A DNA stretch of 64,000 bases, taken from contig NZ_CP114036.1 in assembly GCF_026898115.1 (NCBI RefSeq), positions 7,186,001 through 7,250,000 of the forward strand, in the 5' to 3' direction. Both the position numbers and the translations under genes were made by a program. This document shows positions 25,160 to 33,438 of this stretch, in pieces; the stretch's first letter is position 1, and the number at the start of each line of letters is the position of its first letter. The DNA is from Streptomyces sp. S465 (GTDB taxonomy: Bacteria; Actinomycetota; Actinomycetes; Streptomycetales; Streptomycetaceae). Under the pieces are notes generated by a model. That model saw nothing but the letters and a program-made list of their open reading frames with translations. It did not search any database and was not told the DNA's origin.

Positions 25160-26005
25160 GTGAGACGTACCGTCACGCTGTCCGCCCTCGCCGCCGTGCT
25201 CGCCGCCACCGCCGCCGGTTCGGCGCTGGCCGTCGGCTCCACGGCGGAGCCGGAGTCGAAGCGGGCCGCCGCCGCCGACCGCGCGCAGCCGGGCGGCACC
25301 TTGCTCGACCGGGTGCCCCGGCGCGGGGTTCTGCGGGTGTGCACCACGGGCGACTACCGGCCCTTCAGCCACCGCGATCCCGAGTCCGGCGCCTACACCG
25401 GCATCGACATCAAGATGGCCGGGGACCTGGCCAAGAGCCTGGACGCCAAACCGTCGTTCGTGCCCACCACCTGGGCCGACCTGGTGGACGACCTGGCCGC
25501 CGGGCGGTGCGACGTGGGTATGGGCGGTGTGTCGGTGACCCTGGCCCGTGCCCGCAAGGCGGCTTTCAGCGAGCCGTATCTCACCGATGGCAAGACGCCG
25601 ATCGTGCGCTGCGAGGACAAGGACACGTATCAGACGCTGGAGGACATCGACCGGCCGGGCGTGCGGGTGGTGGTCAACCCGGGCGGCACCAATGAGCAGT
25701 TCGCCCGCGCCCATGTCAAACAGGCCACTCTGACCGTCCATCCGGACAACACCACGATCTTCGACGAGATCATCGCGGGCCGCGCCGATGTGATGATGAC
25801 GGACGCCAGCGAGACCCGCTACCAGTCCGCGATCCACCCGGAGCTGTGCGCGGTCCACCCCGACGAGCCGTTCTCCTTCTCCGAGAAGGCGTACGTCCTG
25901 CCGCGCGGCGACACGCAGTTCAAGGAGTACGTCGACCAGTGGGTCCACCTGGCCACGCACGACGGCACGTACAAGAAGTACGAGGATGAATGGATGAAGC
26001 GCTGA
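25160..26005 (+). CDS. Secreted PheC-like cyclohexadienyl (arogenate/prephenate) dehydratase
   Basis: A 281-residue exported protein with a Sec signal (MRRTVTLSALAAVLAATAAG) and the solute-binding fold (SBP_bac_3). The match to Pseudomonas PheC is detailed: VLRVCTTGDYRPFS, WADLVDDLAAGRCDVGMGGV, SVTLARARKAAFSEPYL, NPGGTNEQFARAH, HPDNTTIFDEIIAGRADVMM, TDASETRYQSAIHPELCAVH and EKAYVLPRGD. PheC turns prephenate or L-arogenate into phenylpyruvate or phenylalanine in the periplasm. An amino-acid ABC binding protein is the generic alternative, but no permease or ATPase gene is adjacent. GGAG before the GTG supports the start. Confidence 0.78.
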   Translation: MRRTVTLSALAAVLAATAAGSALAVGSTAEPESKRAAAADRAQPGGTLLDRVPRRGVLRVCTTGDYRPFSHRDPESGAYTGIDIKMAGDLAKSLDAKPSFVPTTWADLVDDLAAGRCDVGMGGVSVTLARARKAAFSEPYLTDGKTPIVRCEDKDTYQTLEDIDRPGVRVVVNPGGTNEQFARAHVKQATLTVHPDNTTIFDEIIAGRADVMMTDASETRYQSAIHPELCAVHPDEPFSFSEKAYVLPRGDTQFKEYVDQWVHLATHDGTYKKYEDEWMKR

Positions 26006-26126
26006 AGCGCTGAGGCGGCGAGGCGCGGAGCGGCGGCGGACGGCCGGCGGCTGAAATTATCGGCATCGCCGTACGACTCTCGCGTCCACCGCCCTCCTAC
26101 GGCGTCCGGAGCGGGAAGATGGCCCC

Positions 26127-26783
26127 ATGAGTGCCGCCCAGCCACCGCGCCGCCGCTCGGACGCCGTCGCCAACCGCGCCGCCCTCCTCGACGCGGCCGA
26201 GCGGATCCTGCTCCGCGACGGGCCCGCGGTGCCGCTGGACGTGGTGGCGCGCGAGGCCGGGGTCGGCATCGCCACGCTGTACCGGAACTTCGCCGACCGC
26301 GAGGAGCTGTACGCGGCCGTCGTCCACCGCTGCTACGAACTCGTGGCCGCCCTCGCCCAGGAGGCCGAGCGCAGCACGGCGCCGCCGCTGGACGCGCTGG
26401 CCGGTTTCCTGGACCGGCTGCTGACCGAACACCACCATCTCGCCCTGCCGCTGCTCGGCGCCCCCGGCCCGCTCCAGCAGGACGGGGCCGAACCCCTCGG
26501 TCCGCGGATCTCCCGGTCGCTGGCCGCGGTCCTGAAGCGGGGGATCGACGACGGCTCGATCCGCCCCGACGCCACCGCGGCCGATCTCGTCGTCGTCGGC
26601 GCGATGCTCGCCCACGCCCAACTCCCGCCCGACGCCTGGCACCGCGCCGCCCACCGGATCGCCGTACTCGTCCTGGACGGCCTGCGCGCCCGACCCGGCA
26701 CCACCCGGCTCCCGGCCGGGCTCACCGAGCCCGAAGTCGACCGGATCATGACCCGCCGTGGGAGCGACACGGCGGCCCACTAG
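26127..26783 (+). CDS. TetR-family regulator
   Basis: A 218-residue TetR protein: ANRAALLDAAERILLRDG, then PLDVVAREAGVGIATLYRNF as the HTH, and a C-terminal domain with WHRAAHRIAVLVLDGLRA near the end, similar to the TetR_C type found with unidentified targets. The target is not evident: the PheC-like gene ends 121 bases upstream in the same direction and a membrane protein gene follows after 129 bases. ATG 26127 follows AGCGGGAAG. Confidence 0.88.
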   Translation: MSAAQPPRRRSDAVANRAALLDAAERILLRDGPAVPLDVVAREAGVGIATLYRNFADREELYAAVVHRCYELVAALAQEAERSTAPPLDALAGFLDRLLTEHHHLALPLLGAPGPLQQDGAEPLGPRISRSLAAVLKRGIDDGSIRPDATAADLVVVGAMLAHAQLPPDAWHRAAHRIAVLVLDGLRARPGTTRLPAGLTEPEVDRIMTRRGSDTAAH

Positions 26784-26912
26784 CCTGTCGAGCGCAGCGG
26801 GACGCGCAGATGCGCGAATCCGGGAGCGGCTCTCGTGCGGGTGCTACACGCTGACGGAAGCCGGTCGCAGTGCCTGGCCCGGTGACCGTTCCCTCGCATC
26901 CGGAGAGACGAC

Positions 26913-27632
26913 ATGAGCAGTCCCCTCAGCCACCCCCTCGTGCGGACCTTTCTGTCCTCGGTCGAGCGGCAGACCGCGGCGCTCCCCGCCGCATGGCGGG
27001 AGGAACTGCTCGAGGACCTGCGCGAGGAGATCGCGGCGGCGCTGGCGGACGCCCCCGCCGAGGGCCCGGCCGACGCCCCCGCCGCGGAACCCATGGCGGA
27101 CCCCGTGGCGGGCGGCGGCTCGGCCGACGGCGATGAGCGGGTGCGGCAGGTCCTCGACTGGATCGGCACCCCGGAGGAGATCGCGGCGGACGCGCTGGCC
27201 GAGGAGTCCGGCAGCATCCCTCCCGAGCCGGAGAACGTCGGCGGCACCTGGCTGACGCTCGGCCTGGCCGTGCTGCCCGTGCCGCTGTGCCTGGTCCCGG
27301 GGGTGGGCATACCGCTGGGGCTGGCCGCCGCCCTCGGCGCGCTGGTCCGGCTGTGGCGGTCCGCGCCGTGGGCGCGGCGGGAGAAGCGGCAGGCCACCCT
27401 GTTCGTGCTGTCGCCCCTGGTGACGGTGCCGGTGCCGGCGGTGGTGCTGTCCCTGGCGTTCGACGGGATCAGCGCCCCCGCCTTCGTGGTCTCCCTCCTG
27501 GTGGCCCTCATCCTGCCCGTGGTCGGCGCCGTACGGCTGGCCCGGTCCGCCGCCCGGCTGCGCGAGCGGTCCGGTCAGGGTGTCTCCAGCCGCAGCACCC
27601 GCACCCCGTACGGGGGCAGGACGACCGTCTGA
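26913..27632 (+). CDS. HAAS-domain-like membrane protein
   Basis: A 239-residue protein. The N-terminal 90 residues (VRTFLSSVERQTAALPAAWR, then EELLEDLREEIAAAL and VRQVLDWIGTPEEIAADALA) match the HAAS helical domain that is usually tied to PadR-regulated membrane proteins. Three to four membrane spans follow (residues 110-225). No PadR gene is adjacent. GGAGAGACGAC precedes the ATG. Its last 58 bases overlap the end of the convergent glycosidase gene, so the final Ser/Arg/Thr-rich 19 residues are encoded antisense to that gene. Confidence 0.75.
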   Translation: MSSPLSHPLVRTFLSSVERQTAALPAAWREELLEDLREEIAAALADAPAEGPADAPAAEPMADPVAGGGSADGDERVRQVLDWIGTPEEIAADALAEESGSIPPEPENVGGTWLTLGLAVLPVPLCLVPGVGIPLGLAAALGALVRLWRSAPWARREKRQATLFVLSPLVTVPVPAVVLSLAFDGISAPAFVVSLLVALILPVVGAVRLARSAARLRERSGQGVSSRSTRTPYGGRTTV

Positions 27633-29533
27633 GCCGTCGTGCCGTCGAGGGAGGTGAGCCGTCCGCCGTCCGCCACCACCGGTTTGACCGTCAGCTCCTC
27701 CCGCGCCTGGCTGACCAGCCAGACGAAGACCCGGCCGTCCTCGTGCACCAGCCGGTCCACCGCGACCCGGGGGTCCGCCACGGTGACCGGTCGGCTGACG
27801 CCCGCGTGGGCGGCGAGCGCGTCGTAGAGGGCGCTGGTGGCCTCGGGGTTGACGCGCGGGGTGACCGCGGCCATGTGCTCGATCGGATAGGTGCAGAACA
27901 CCACCGACCCGGCGCCGGTCCGGCGCAGCAGCAGCGCCGGGCGGCCGCGCCCGTCGACCGCGAGGATCTCGGCGCCGTCCGGTTCCACGGGCAGGAAGAC
28001 CCGGCCGTTGCCGGTGGCCGGGGTGCGGAAGGTGAGCCTGGCCCCCTCGGGGAGGGTGCCGAACGCCCGGGTGAGGGTGAACGTCACCTCGTCGTCCTCG
28101 ATGGGGTCGACCAGGCCGTAGTCCAGCTGGTGGCGGACGCCGAAGAGCTGTCCCAGATGCGCGTACCACGGCCCGCGCTGCTCGTCGTGGGCGCCGGGGG
28201 AGTAGGAGACGTAGACCGTCGCGCCCTCGTGGGCCAGCCGGTCCAGCGCGTACCAGGTGGGCGAGAGCAGCTGCTTGGTGGAGGGGACGAGCCACAGCCG
28301 CACCCCCGAGGTCTCGGCGGAGGGCAGCGCTCCGTCGCTTTCGCGGACCACCGCCGCCGGGACGTCCGCGAGCCGCGCGGAGATCCACGCCTGGCGGCAG
28401 GTGCGCAGGACGTGGCCGCGGTCCTCGGCGCGGGTGAAGGGGTAGACGGTGTCGAGGTAGGAGGAGACCAGCAGGGCCGTGTCGCTCCCGGCGCGCGCAC
28501 AGCGGTCGTACTCCACCGCGCGCAGCGTCTCGGCGAACGCCCGCACCTCCGCCAGCTGCGGTTTCGGCTCGCCCGCCGCGTCGGTGAGGCCGAAGTGCAT
28601 CTCGAAGGCGTGGTGCCGGTACGGATCCTGCTCGCGCAGCCCGTCGTAGTCGGTGTTGTTCCAGGCGATCCAGCCCGTGGCCCCGGCCAGCAGGCTGTTG
28701 TGCAGCGTCTGCCGGTAGTAGCGGGCGGCGCCGCGGTCGGAGGCGAAGTCGGAGCTGACCCCGAACTCCTCCAGGACCACCGGCCGTCGATAGGTGCCGG
28801 TCAGCTCGCACACCCAGGCCGCCGCGTAGTGCTGGCGCACCGGGTCGTCCTCCATGCGGTAGACGTGCGGGCCCAGGAAGTCGCACAGCGCGGCGGTGTC
28901 GCGGAGCCGGAAGCCGTTGTCGTGGCCGGAGTTCTCCAGCCCCCAGGCGCCGTCGCCGAGCGAGACGGGCTGGGTGCCGCCGCCGGCTCGTACGGCGTCC
29001 ACGACGAGCTGTGCCCAGGCGGCGACGGACTCGCGCCCGGCGGGGGGTTCACCCGGCGGGCGGCCGTAGATCGGCATCTCATTGGAGATCAGCCAGGCGG
29101 CCACGGCCGGGTGGGCGGCGAAGCGCCGCACGGTCTCCCGGATGAACCACGCCTGCCGGGAGACCAGCCAGACGTCGCCGTACAGATCGCGGTCGCCGCG
29201 CCAGGCCGGATCCCAGTTCTCACCGGACATATGGCCGACCAGGAAGGTGGGCACGGTGGTCATGGACAGGGCGTGGTGGCGGTCGAGGAAGTCGGCGAAG
29301 CGCGCGCACATCTCCTCGTCCAGCCGGTCGGGGGCGGGCATGAAGTCCGGCCAGTAGAAGAACGACCGGGTCATGGTCATTCCGTGGTCGCGCAGGACCC
29401 GCAGCTCGGCGTCGACCACCTCCCCGTCGTACGACCGCCACATCAGCGGACCGCCGGTCCGGGACCAGTAGTTGGCACCGAGCCAGGTGACGGGACGGTC
29501 GTGCGCGGTGAGCCGGGCGGAAGGACGCTGCAT
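27575..29533 (-). CDS. GH5-like glycoside hydrolase (cellulase/mannanase fold)
   Basis: A 652-residue cytosolic glycosidase without signal peptide. The first 330 residues form a GH-A-clan barrel: WLGANYWSRTGGPLMWRSY, MTMTRSFFYWPDFMP, AWLISNEMPIYG with the acid/base Glu after Asn, and RRPVVLEEFGVSS with the nucleophile Glu; GWIAWNNTDYDG lines the site. The remaining 320 residues look like a beta-galactosidase-trimerisation-like alpha/beta domain and a small beta domain. ATG 29533 is preferred. It is divergent from a complete ABC importer, so it probably cleaves the imported oligosaccharide inside the cell; the sugar is not known. The promoter carries an operator-like site in its spacer. Confidence 0.85.
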   Translation of the reverse strand: MQRPSARLTAHDRPVTWLGANYWSRTGGPLMWRSYDGEVVDAELRVLRDHGMTMTRSFFYWPDFMPAPDRLDEEMCARFADFLDRHHALSMTTVPTFLVGHMSGENWDPAWRGDRDLYGDVWLVSRQAWFIRETVRRFAAHPAVAAWLISNEMPIYGRPPGEPPAGRESVAAWAQLVVDAVRAGGGTQPVSLGDGAWGLENSGHDNGFRLRDTAALCDFLGPHVYRMEDDPVRQHYAAAWVCELTGTYRRPVVLEEFGVSSDFASDRGAARYYRQTLHNSLLAGATGWIAWNNTDYDGLREQDPYRHHAFEMHFGLTDAAGEPKPQLAEVRAFAETLRAVEYDRCARAGSDTALLVSSYLDTVYPFTRAEDRGHVLRTCRQAWISARLADVPAAVVRESDGALPSAETSGVRLWLVPSTKQLLSPTWYALDRLAHEGATVYVSYSPGAHDEQRGPWYAHLGQLFGVRHQLDYGLVDPIEDDEVTFTLTRAFGTLPEGARLTFRTPATGNGRVFLPVEPDGAEILAVDGRGRPALLLRRTGAGSVVFCTYPIEHMAAVTPRVNPEATSALYDALAAHAGVSRPVTVADPRVAVDRLVHEDGRVFVWLVSQAREELTVKPVVADGGRLTSLDGTTAQTVVLPPYGVRVLRLETP

Positions 29534-29583
29534 CGGCGGAGTACTCCCTCGGACGACAGGCGACGGCGTGCGCCGGCTCAAGC

Positions 29584-29612
29584 AGTGAATTGCTTTACCG
29601 GTTTAGTGTCAA
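29584..29612 (-). promoter_or_regulatory. Promoter of the GH5-like gene with operator in the spacer
   Basis: On the minus strand TTGACA (29612-29607) and TTCACT (29589-29584) are 17 bases apart. The spacer holds the partial palindrome CTAAACCGGTAAAG (29606-29593), whose plus-strand form GCTTTACCGGTTTAGT is related to a site 125 bases away in front of the ABC operon. A bound repressor here would block the promoter directly. The 352-base gap between the two start codons holds nothing else that I recognise. Confidence 0.6.
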
Positions 29613-29717
29613 TACCGCCGACACCTTTCGTAGCCCGCCCGAGCCGGGGCCGATCAACGGGCGTCAGGCGCTTGAACTAGCCGTTGTCCGGGCCGACCTG
29701 GGTGTTCGACATATTCG

Positions 29718-29783
29718 ACTGACCCGGTTCAGTGCGGGAGCCGTGTCGGCGCTCTTGACACCCTCTTCGGGGCGCCCTTAATT
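29718..29783 (+). promoter_or_regulatory. Promoter and operator-like site of the ABC importer operon
   Basis: TTGACA (29755-29760), 17 bases, then TTAATT (29778-29783) is a near-consensus promoter; transcription would begin near 29790, about 95 bases before the start codon. The palindrome ACTGACCCGGTTCAGT (29718-29733) lies 21 bases upstream of the -35 element and shares CT-N2-MCCGGTTYAGT with the site in the glycosidase promoter. Confidence 0.65.
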
Positions 29784-29885
29784 TCACGGCGCCGGGGTGT
29801 GCGGACCACCGTCCGGCGGCCGTCCTTCGATCGCGTCACACGACATCGCGCAACGGAACACCGCGCAACGAAACGAGGGGACACC

Positions 29886-31565
29886 ATGACGTTGAGAACA
29901 ACGGCCGGTCCGCGCCGCGCGCTCGCCGTGGGGGCCGTACTCGTCCTCACCTCGACGCTCGCCGCCTGCGGCGGAGGCGGTTCGGGGGGTGGTGGGGCGA
30001 GCGGTGTGCTGACCGTGTCCACCGGCTCCACCGGCAACTTCGTCCGCAATTTCAATCCGTACGCCCCGCAGCCGCTCCAGGCGACCAACGGGATGATCTA
30101 CGAACCGCTGTTCCACTTCAACGCGGCCAGAACCGGGGAGGTCGACCCCTGGCTGGCCACCAAGTACACCTGGTCCGACGGCGGGAAATCCCTCCGCCTC
30201 CGCTTGCGCACACAGGTCACCTGGAACGACGGCAAGCCGTTCACCGCCGAGGACGTCGCCTACACCTTCGAGATGACCAGGGACAACAAGGCGCTGAACC
30301 AGTACGCCCTTCCGGTGGCCTCCGCGACCGCGCAGGGGAAGAACACCGTGGTCGTCACCTTCACCAAGTCCGCCTACACCAAGGAGTACTTCCTTCTCGG
30401 CAAGCTGAAGATGCTGCCCAAGCACATCTGGTCCACGCTCTCCGCCAAGGAGAAGACCACCACGCTCAACACCAATCCGGTGGGCACCGGCCCCTGGAAG
30501 GTGAAATCGGTCAAGGGCACGACCATGGATCTCGTGGCGCGGGACGACTACTACATCAAGGGCCTTCCGCACTTCAAGATCATGCGGTATCGGAACTTCA
30601 CCGGGAACAACGCCGCCAACGCCGCCGTCATCTCCGGCCAGATCGACTGGGCGGGCGGTTTCATCCCCGACGTCAAGAAGAACTATCTCGCCAAGAACAA
30701 GAAGTACGACCTGGTCAACATTCCGCTGGCGACCACCTCCCTGATACCCAACGCCCAGCGCGGCCCGACCGCCGATGTCCATGTCCGCAAGGCGATCAGC
30801 GCCGCCCTGGACCGCGACTTCATGAACCGGAGCGTGTACGACGGCCAGGCGCCCGCGGCCAACCCCATGGCGCTGCTGCTCCCCAACTACCAGGCCGTTC
30901 TCGACCCGTCGCTGAAGGACGCGCGGATCGAGACCGGTCAGCGGGCGGTCGACCGCCATCTGACCGCCTCCGGCTACACCAAGGGCGCCGGCGGAATGTG
31001 GCAGAAGGACGGCCGGAAGCTGTCGGTGACGGTGGAACTCGTCTCCGGCTGGACCGACTACATCAGCGTGGCCCAGCTGGCCAAGGACCAGCTGAAGAAG
31101 GCCGGTATCGAACTCGTCGTCAAACCCGAGTCGTACAACCAGTGGTCCAACAACCGGGCCCGCGGCCAGTTCCAGCTGCTGCTCGACAACGCCGGGTACA
31201 CCCCCGATCCGCGGGCCTACTACGCCCAGATGCTGGACAGCTCGATCCCCCCGAAGATCGGTGAGTCCACCAACGTCGGCAATTTCGGCCGTTACGCCAA
31301 CGCCACGGTCGACAAGGCCCTCGACGAGATCGGCCGCACCACGGATCTGACGGCGCAGAAGCCCTGGTACTACCGGATTCAGCGGGAATTCATCAAGGAC
31401 ATGCCGCTGATCCCGCTCTTCTCCGCCCAGAACGAGCAGGAGTTCAACGGGAACCGCGTCACCGGATATCCCACCGAGGACGACCTCTACGCCGCCCCGT
31501 CCATCTGGCTGGACCCGGACGGCGGCTGGGTCGCCGCCCGGATCAAACCGGTCACGGGCAAGTAG
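29886..31565 (+). CDS. ABC importer solute-binding lipoprotein (SBP_bac_5)
   Basis: A 559-residue exported lipoprotein (signal with lipobox STLAAC, then a Gly/Ser linker) of the oligopeptide/oligosaccharide family 5. Typical landmarks are PLQATNGMIYEPLFHFN near the N-terminus, TWNDGKPFTAEDVAYTFEM near residue 115 and DVHVRKAISAALDRDFMNRS near 300. This family binds peptides but also cello-, manno- and xyloglucan oligosaccharides; the divergent glycosidase points to a sugar ligand (inference). ATG 29886 follows GAGGGGACACC. First gene of a five-gene operon with both permeases and both ATPases. Confidence 0.92.
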   Translation: MTLRTTAGPRRALAVGAVLVLTSTLAACGGGGSGGGGASGVLTVSTGSTGNFVRNFNPYAPQPLQATNGMIYEPLFHFNAARTGEVDPWLATKYTWSDGGKSLRLRLRTQVTWNDGKPFTAEDVAYTFEMTRDNKALNQYALPVASATAQGKNTVVVTFTKSAYTKEYFLLGKLKMLPKHIWSTLSAKEKTTTLNTNPVGTGPWKVKSVKGTTMDLVARDDYYIKGLPHFKIMRYRNFTGNNAANAAVISGQIDWAGGFIPDVKKNYLAKNKKYDLVNIPLATTSLIPNAQRGPTADVHVRKAISAALDRDFMNRSVYDGQAPAANPMALLLPNYQAVLDPSLKDARIETGQRAVDRHLTASGYTKGAGGMWQKDGRKLSVTVELVSGWTDYISVAQLAKDQLKKAGIELVVKPESYNQWSNNRARGQFQLLLDNAGYTPDPRAYYAQMLDSSIPPKIGESTNVGNFGRYANATVDKALDEIGRTTDLTAQKPWYYRIQREFIKDMPLIPLFSAQNEQEFNGNRVTGYPTEDDLYAAPSIWLDPDGGWVAARIKPVTGK

Positions 31566-31582
31566 GGGACGGGGCGACCGCG

Positions 31583-32566
31583 GTGCGCTACGTCCTGCGC
31601 AAGCTCGGCTTCTACGCCATCGCCGCCTGGATGGCGATCACCGTCAACTTCTTCCTGCCGCGGCTCATCCCGGGCGACCCGGTGCAGCTGATGCTCGCCC
31701 GCATGGCGCAGTCCGGGCCCGTCCAGCCCGGTCAGGAGGAGGCCCTGGCCCATATGCTCGGCCTCGGCCACGGCAATCTGCTCGTCCAGTACGGGGAGTA
31801 TCTGAAGGCGCTCGGCCACGTCGACTTCGGGCTCTCGGTGACCTACTTCCCCAGCCCGGTCACCGATGTGCTCGACGACGCCGTCCCCTGGACCCTCGTC
31901 CTGGTCGGCAGCGCCACCCTCATCAGCGTCGTGCTGGGCATCACCCTCGGCACCCTGGCCGGCTGGCGGCGCGGCAGCTGGTTCGACTCCCTCGTCCCCT
32001 CCACCACCTTCCTCGCCGCCATCCCCTACTTCTGGCTGGCGCTGCTGCTGCTCTACCTCTTCAGCCAGGTGTGGGGCCTGCTGCCGCTCGGCGGCGGCTA
32101 CGACGAAACCCTCGACATGGGGCTGAACGGCGCCTTCCTCTCCTCCGCCGCCGAACACGCGGTGCTGCCCGCCGCCACCATCGTGCTCAGCTCGGTCGGC
32201 GGCTGGATGCTGGGGATGCGCAACATGATGGTCTCCACCCTCACCGAGGACTACGTCACCGCCGCCGAGGCCAAGGGGCTGCCCCCGCGCACCGTCATGG
32301 TCGGCTACGCGGCCCGTAACGCCGTGCTGCCCTCGGTCGCCGGATTCGCCATCTCGCTGGGCTTCATCGTCAGCGGATCGCTCGTCATGGAGATCGTCTT
32401 CTCCTATCCGGGCATGGGCTTCACCCTGCTCCAGGCCGTCCAGAACACCGACTATCCGCTGATGCAGGCCGTCTTCCTCGTCATCACCTTCGCCGTGCTC
32501 GCCGCCAACTTCCTGGTGGACCTGGTGTACGGCCTCGTCGACCCCCGCACCAGGCAGGCCCGATGA
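31583..32566 (+). CDS. ABC importer permease (DppB type)
   Basis: A 327-residue inner-membrane permease with six spans. The N-terminal RKLGFYAIAAWMAITVNFFL and PRLIPGDPVQLM are typical of the DppB/OppB subunit, and the EAA loop is ARNAVLPSVAGFAISLGFI. GTG 31583 follows the binding protein gene by 17 bases. Its stop codon overlaps the start of the second permease (ATGA at 32563-32566). Confidence 0.92.
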   Translation: MRYVLRKLGFYAIAAWMAITVNFFLPRLIPGDPVQLMLARMAQSGPVQPGQEEALAHMLGLGHGNLLVQYGEYLKALGHVDFGLSVTYFPSPVTDVLDDAVPWTLVLVGSATLISVVLGITLGTLAGWRRGSWFDSLVPSTTFLAAIPYFWLALLLLYLFSQVWGLLPLGGGYDETLDMGLNGAFLSSAAEHAVLPAATIVLSSVGGWMLGMRNMMVSTLTEDYVTAAEAKGLPPRTVMVGYAARNAVLPSVAGFAISLGFIVSGSLVMEIVFSYPGMGFTLLQAVQNTDYPLMQAVFLVITFAVLAANFLVDLVYGLVDPRTRQAR

Positions 32567-33438
32567 CCGCGATCGCCACCCCGCCCCGCCCCGCCACCGG
32601 CCGCGACTGGCTGCGCCCCGCGCTGCGCTCCCGCCGCTTCACCGCCGGTCTGGCCGTGCTCACCGTGTTCGTCCTCACCGCCGTGCTCGCCCCCTGGCTG
32701 GTGACGGACCCCGACCGGTTCAGCCAGGACCTGAGCGTGGGCCCCTCCGGGGCGCACTGGCTGGGCACCACCCAGACCGGACAGGACGTCTTCGCCCAGC
32801 TCGTGGTCGCCGCCCGGGGCACCCTGCTGATCGGCGCCGCCGCGGCGCTGCTCGCCACCGCCGTCTCCATCGTCATCGGCATCGGCGGCGGCTTCCTGGG
32901 CGGACTCGCCGACGAGACGTTCTCCCTGATCAGCAACGTCTTCCTGGTGATCCCCAGCCTGCCGCTGGTGATCGTGGTCGCCGCGTACGTCAAGGGCGAC
33001 GGGACCTGGTCCACCATCCTCGTCATCGCCCTCACCAGCTGGGCCGCCTCCGCCCGGGTGCTGCGCGCCCAGACGCTGTCGCTGCGCACCCGCGACTACG
33101 TCCTGGCGGCGCGGGTCTACGGGGAGAAGCGGTGGCGGATCGTGCTGGTCGAGATCCTCCCCAATGAGCTGGCCATCATCGTCTCGCAGTTCATCTTCGC
33201 GGTGATCTTCGCGGTGCTCACCCAGGCCGGTCTGGCGTTCCTCGGCCTCGCCGACCCCTCCACCCTCACCTGGGGCACGATGCTCTACTTCGCGCAGAAC
33301 GCGGAGGCGCTGACCGGCGGCGCGTGGTGGTGGTTCATCCCGCCGGGCCTGTGTATCGCCGTGCTCGGCACGGCGCTGTCGCTGATCAGCTTCGGCCTCG
33401 ACGAGGTCCTCGATCCACGCCTGAGGGGCACCCGATGA
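32563..33438 (+). CDS. ABC importer permease (DppC type)
   Basis: A 291-residue partner permease with six spans. It opens with a cytosolic Pro/Arg-rich segment and a span (FTAGLAVLTVFVLTAVLAPW), then HWLGTTQTGQDVFAQLV, characteristic of DppC/OppC, and the EAA loop VEILPNELAIIVSQFIFAVI. Start and stop overlap with the neighbouring genes (ATGA at both ends), which fits tight coupling of the membrane and ATPase subunits. Confidence 0.92.
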   Translation: MTAIATPPRPATGRDWLRPALRSRRFTAGLAVLTVFVLTAVLAPWLVTDPDRFSQDLSVGPSGAHWLGTTQTGQDVFAQLVVAARGTLLIGAAAALLATAVSIVIGIGGGFLGGLADETFSLISNVFLVIPSLPLVIVVAAYVKGDGTWSTILVIALTSWAASARVLRAQTLSLRTRDYVLAARVYGEKRWRIVLVEILPNELAIIVSQFIFAVIFAVLTQAGLAFLGLADPSTLTWGTMLYFAQNAEALTGGAWWWFIPPGLCIAVLGTALSLISFGLDEVLDPRLRGTR

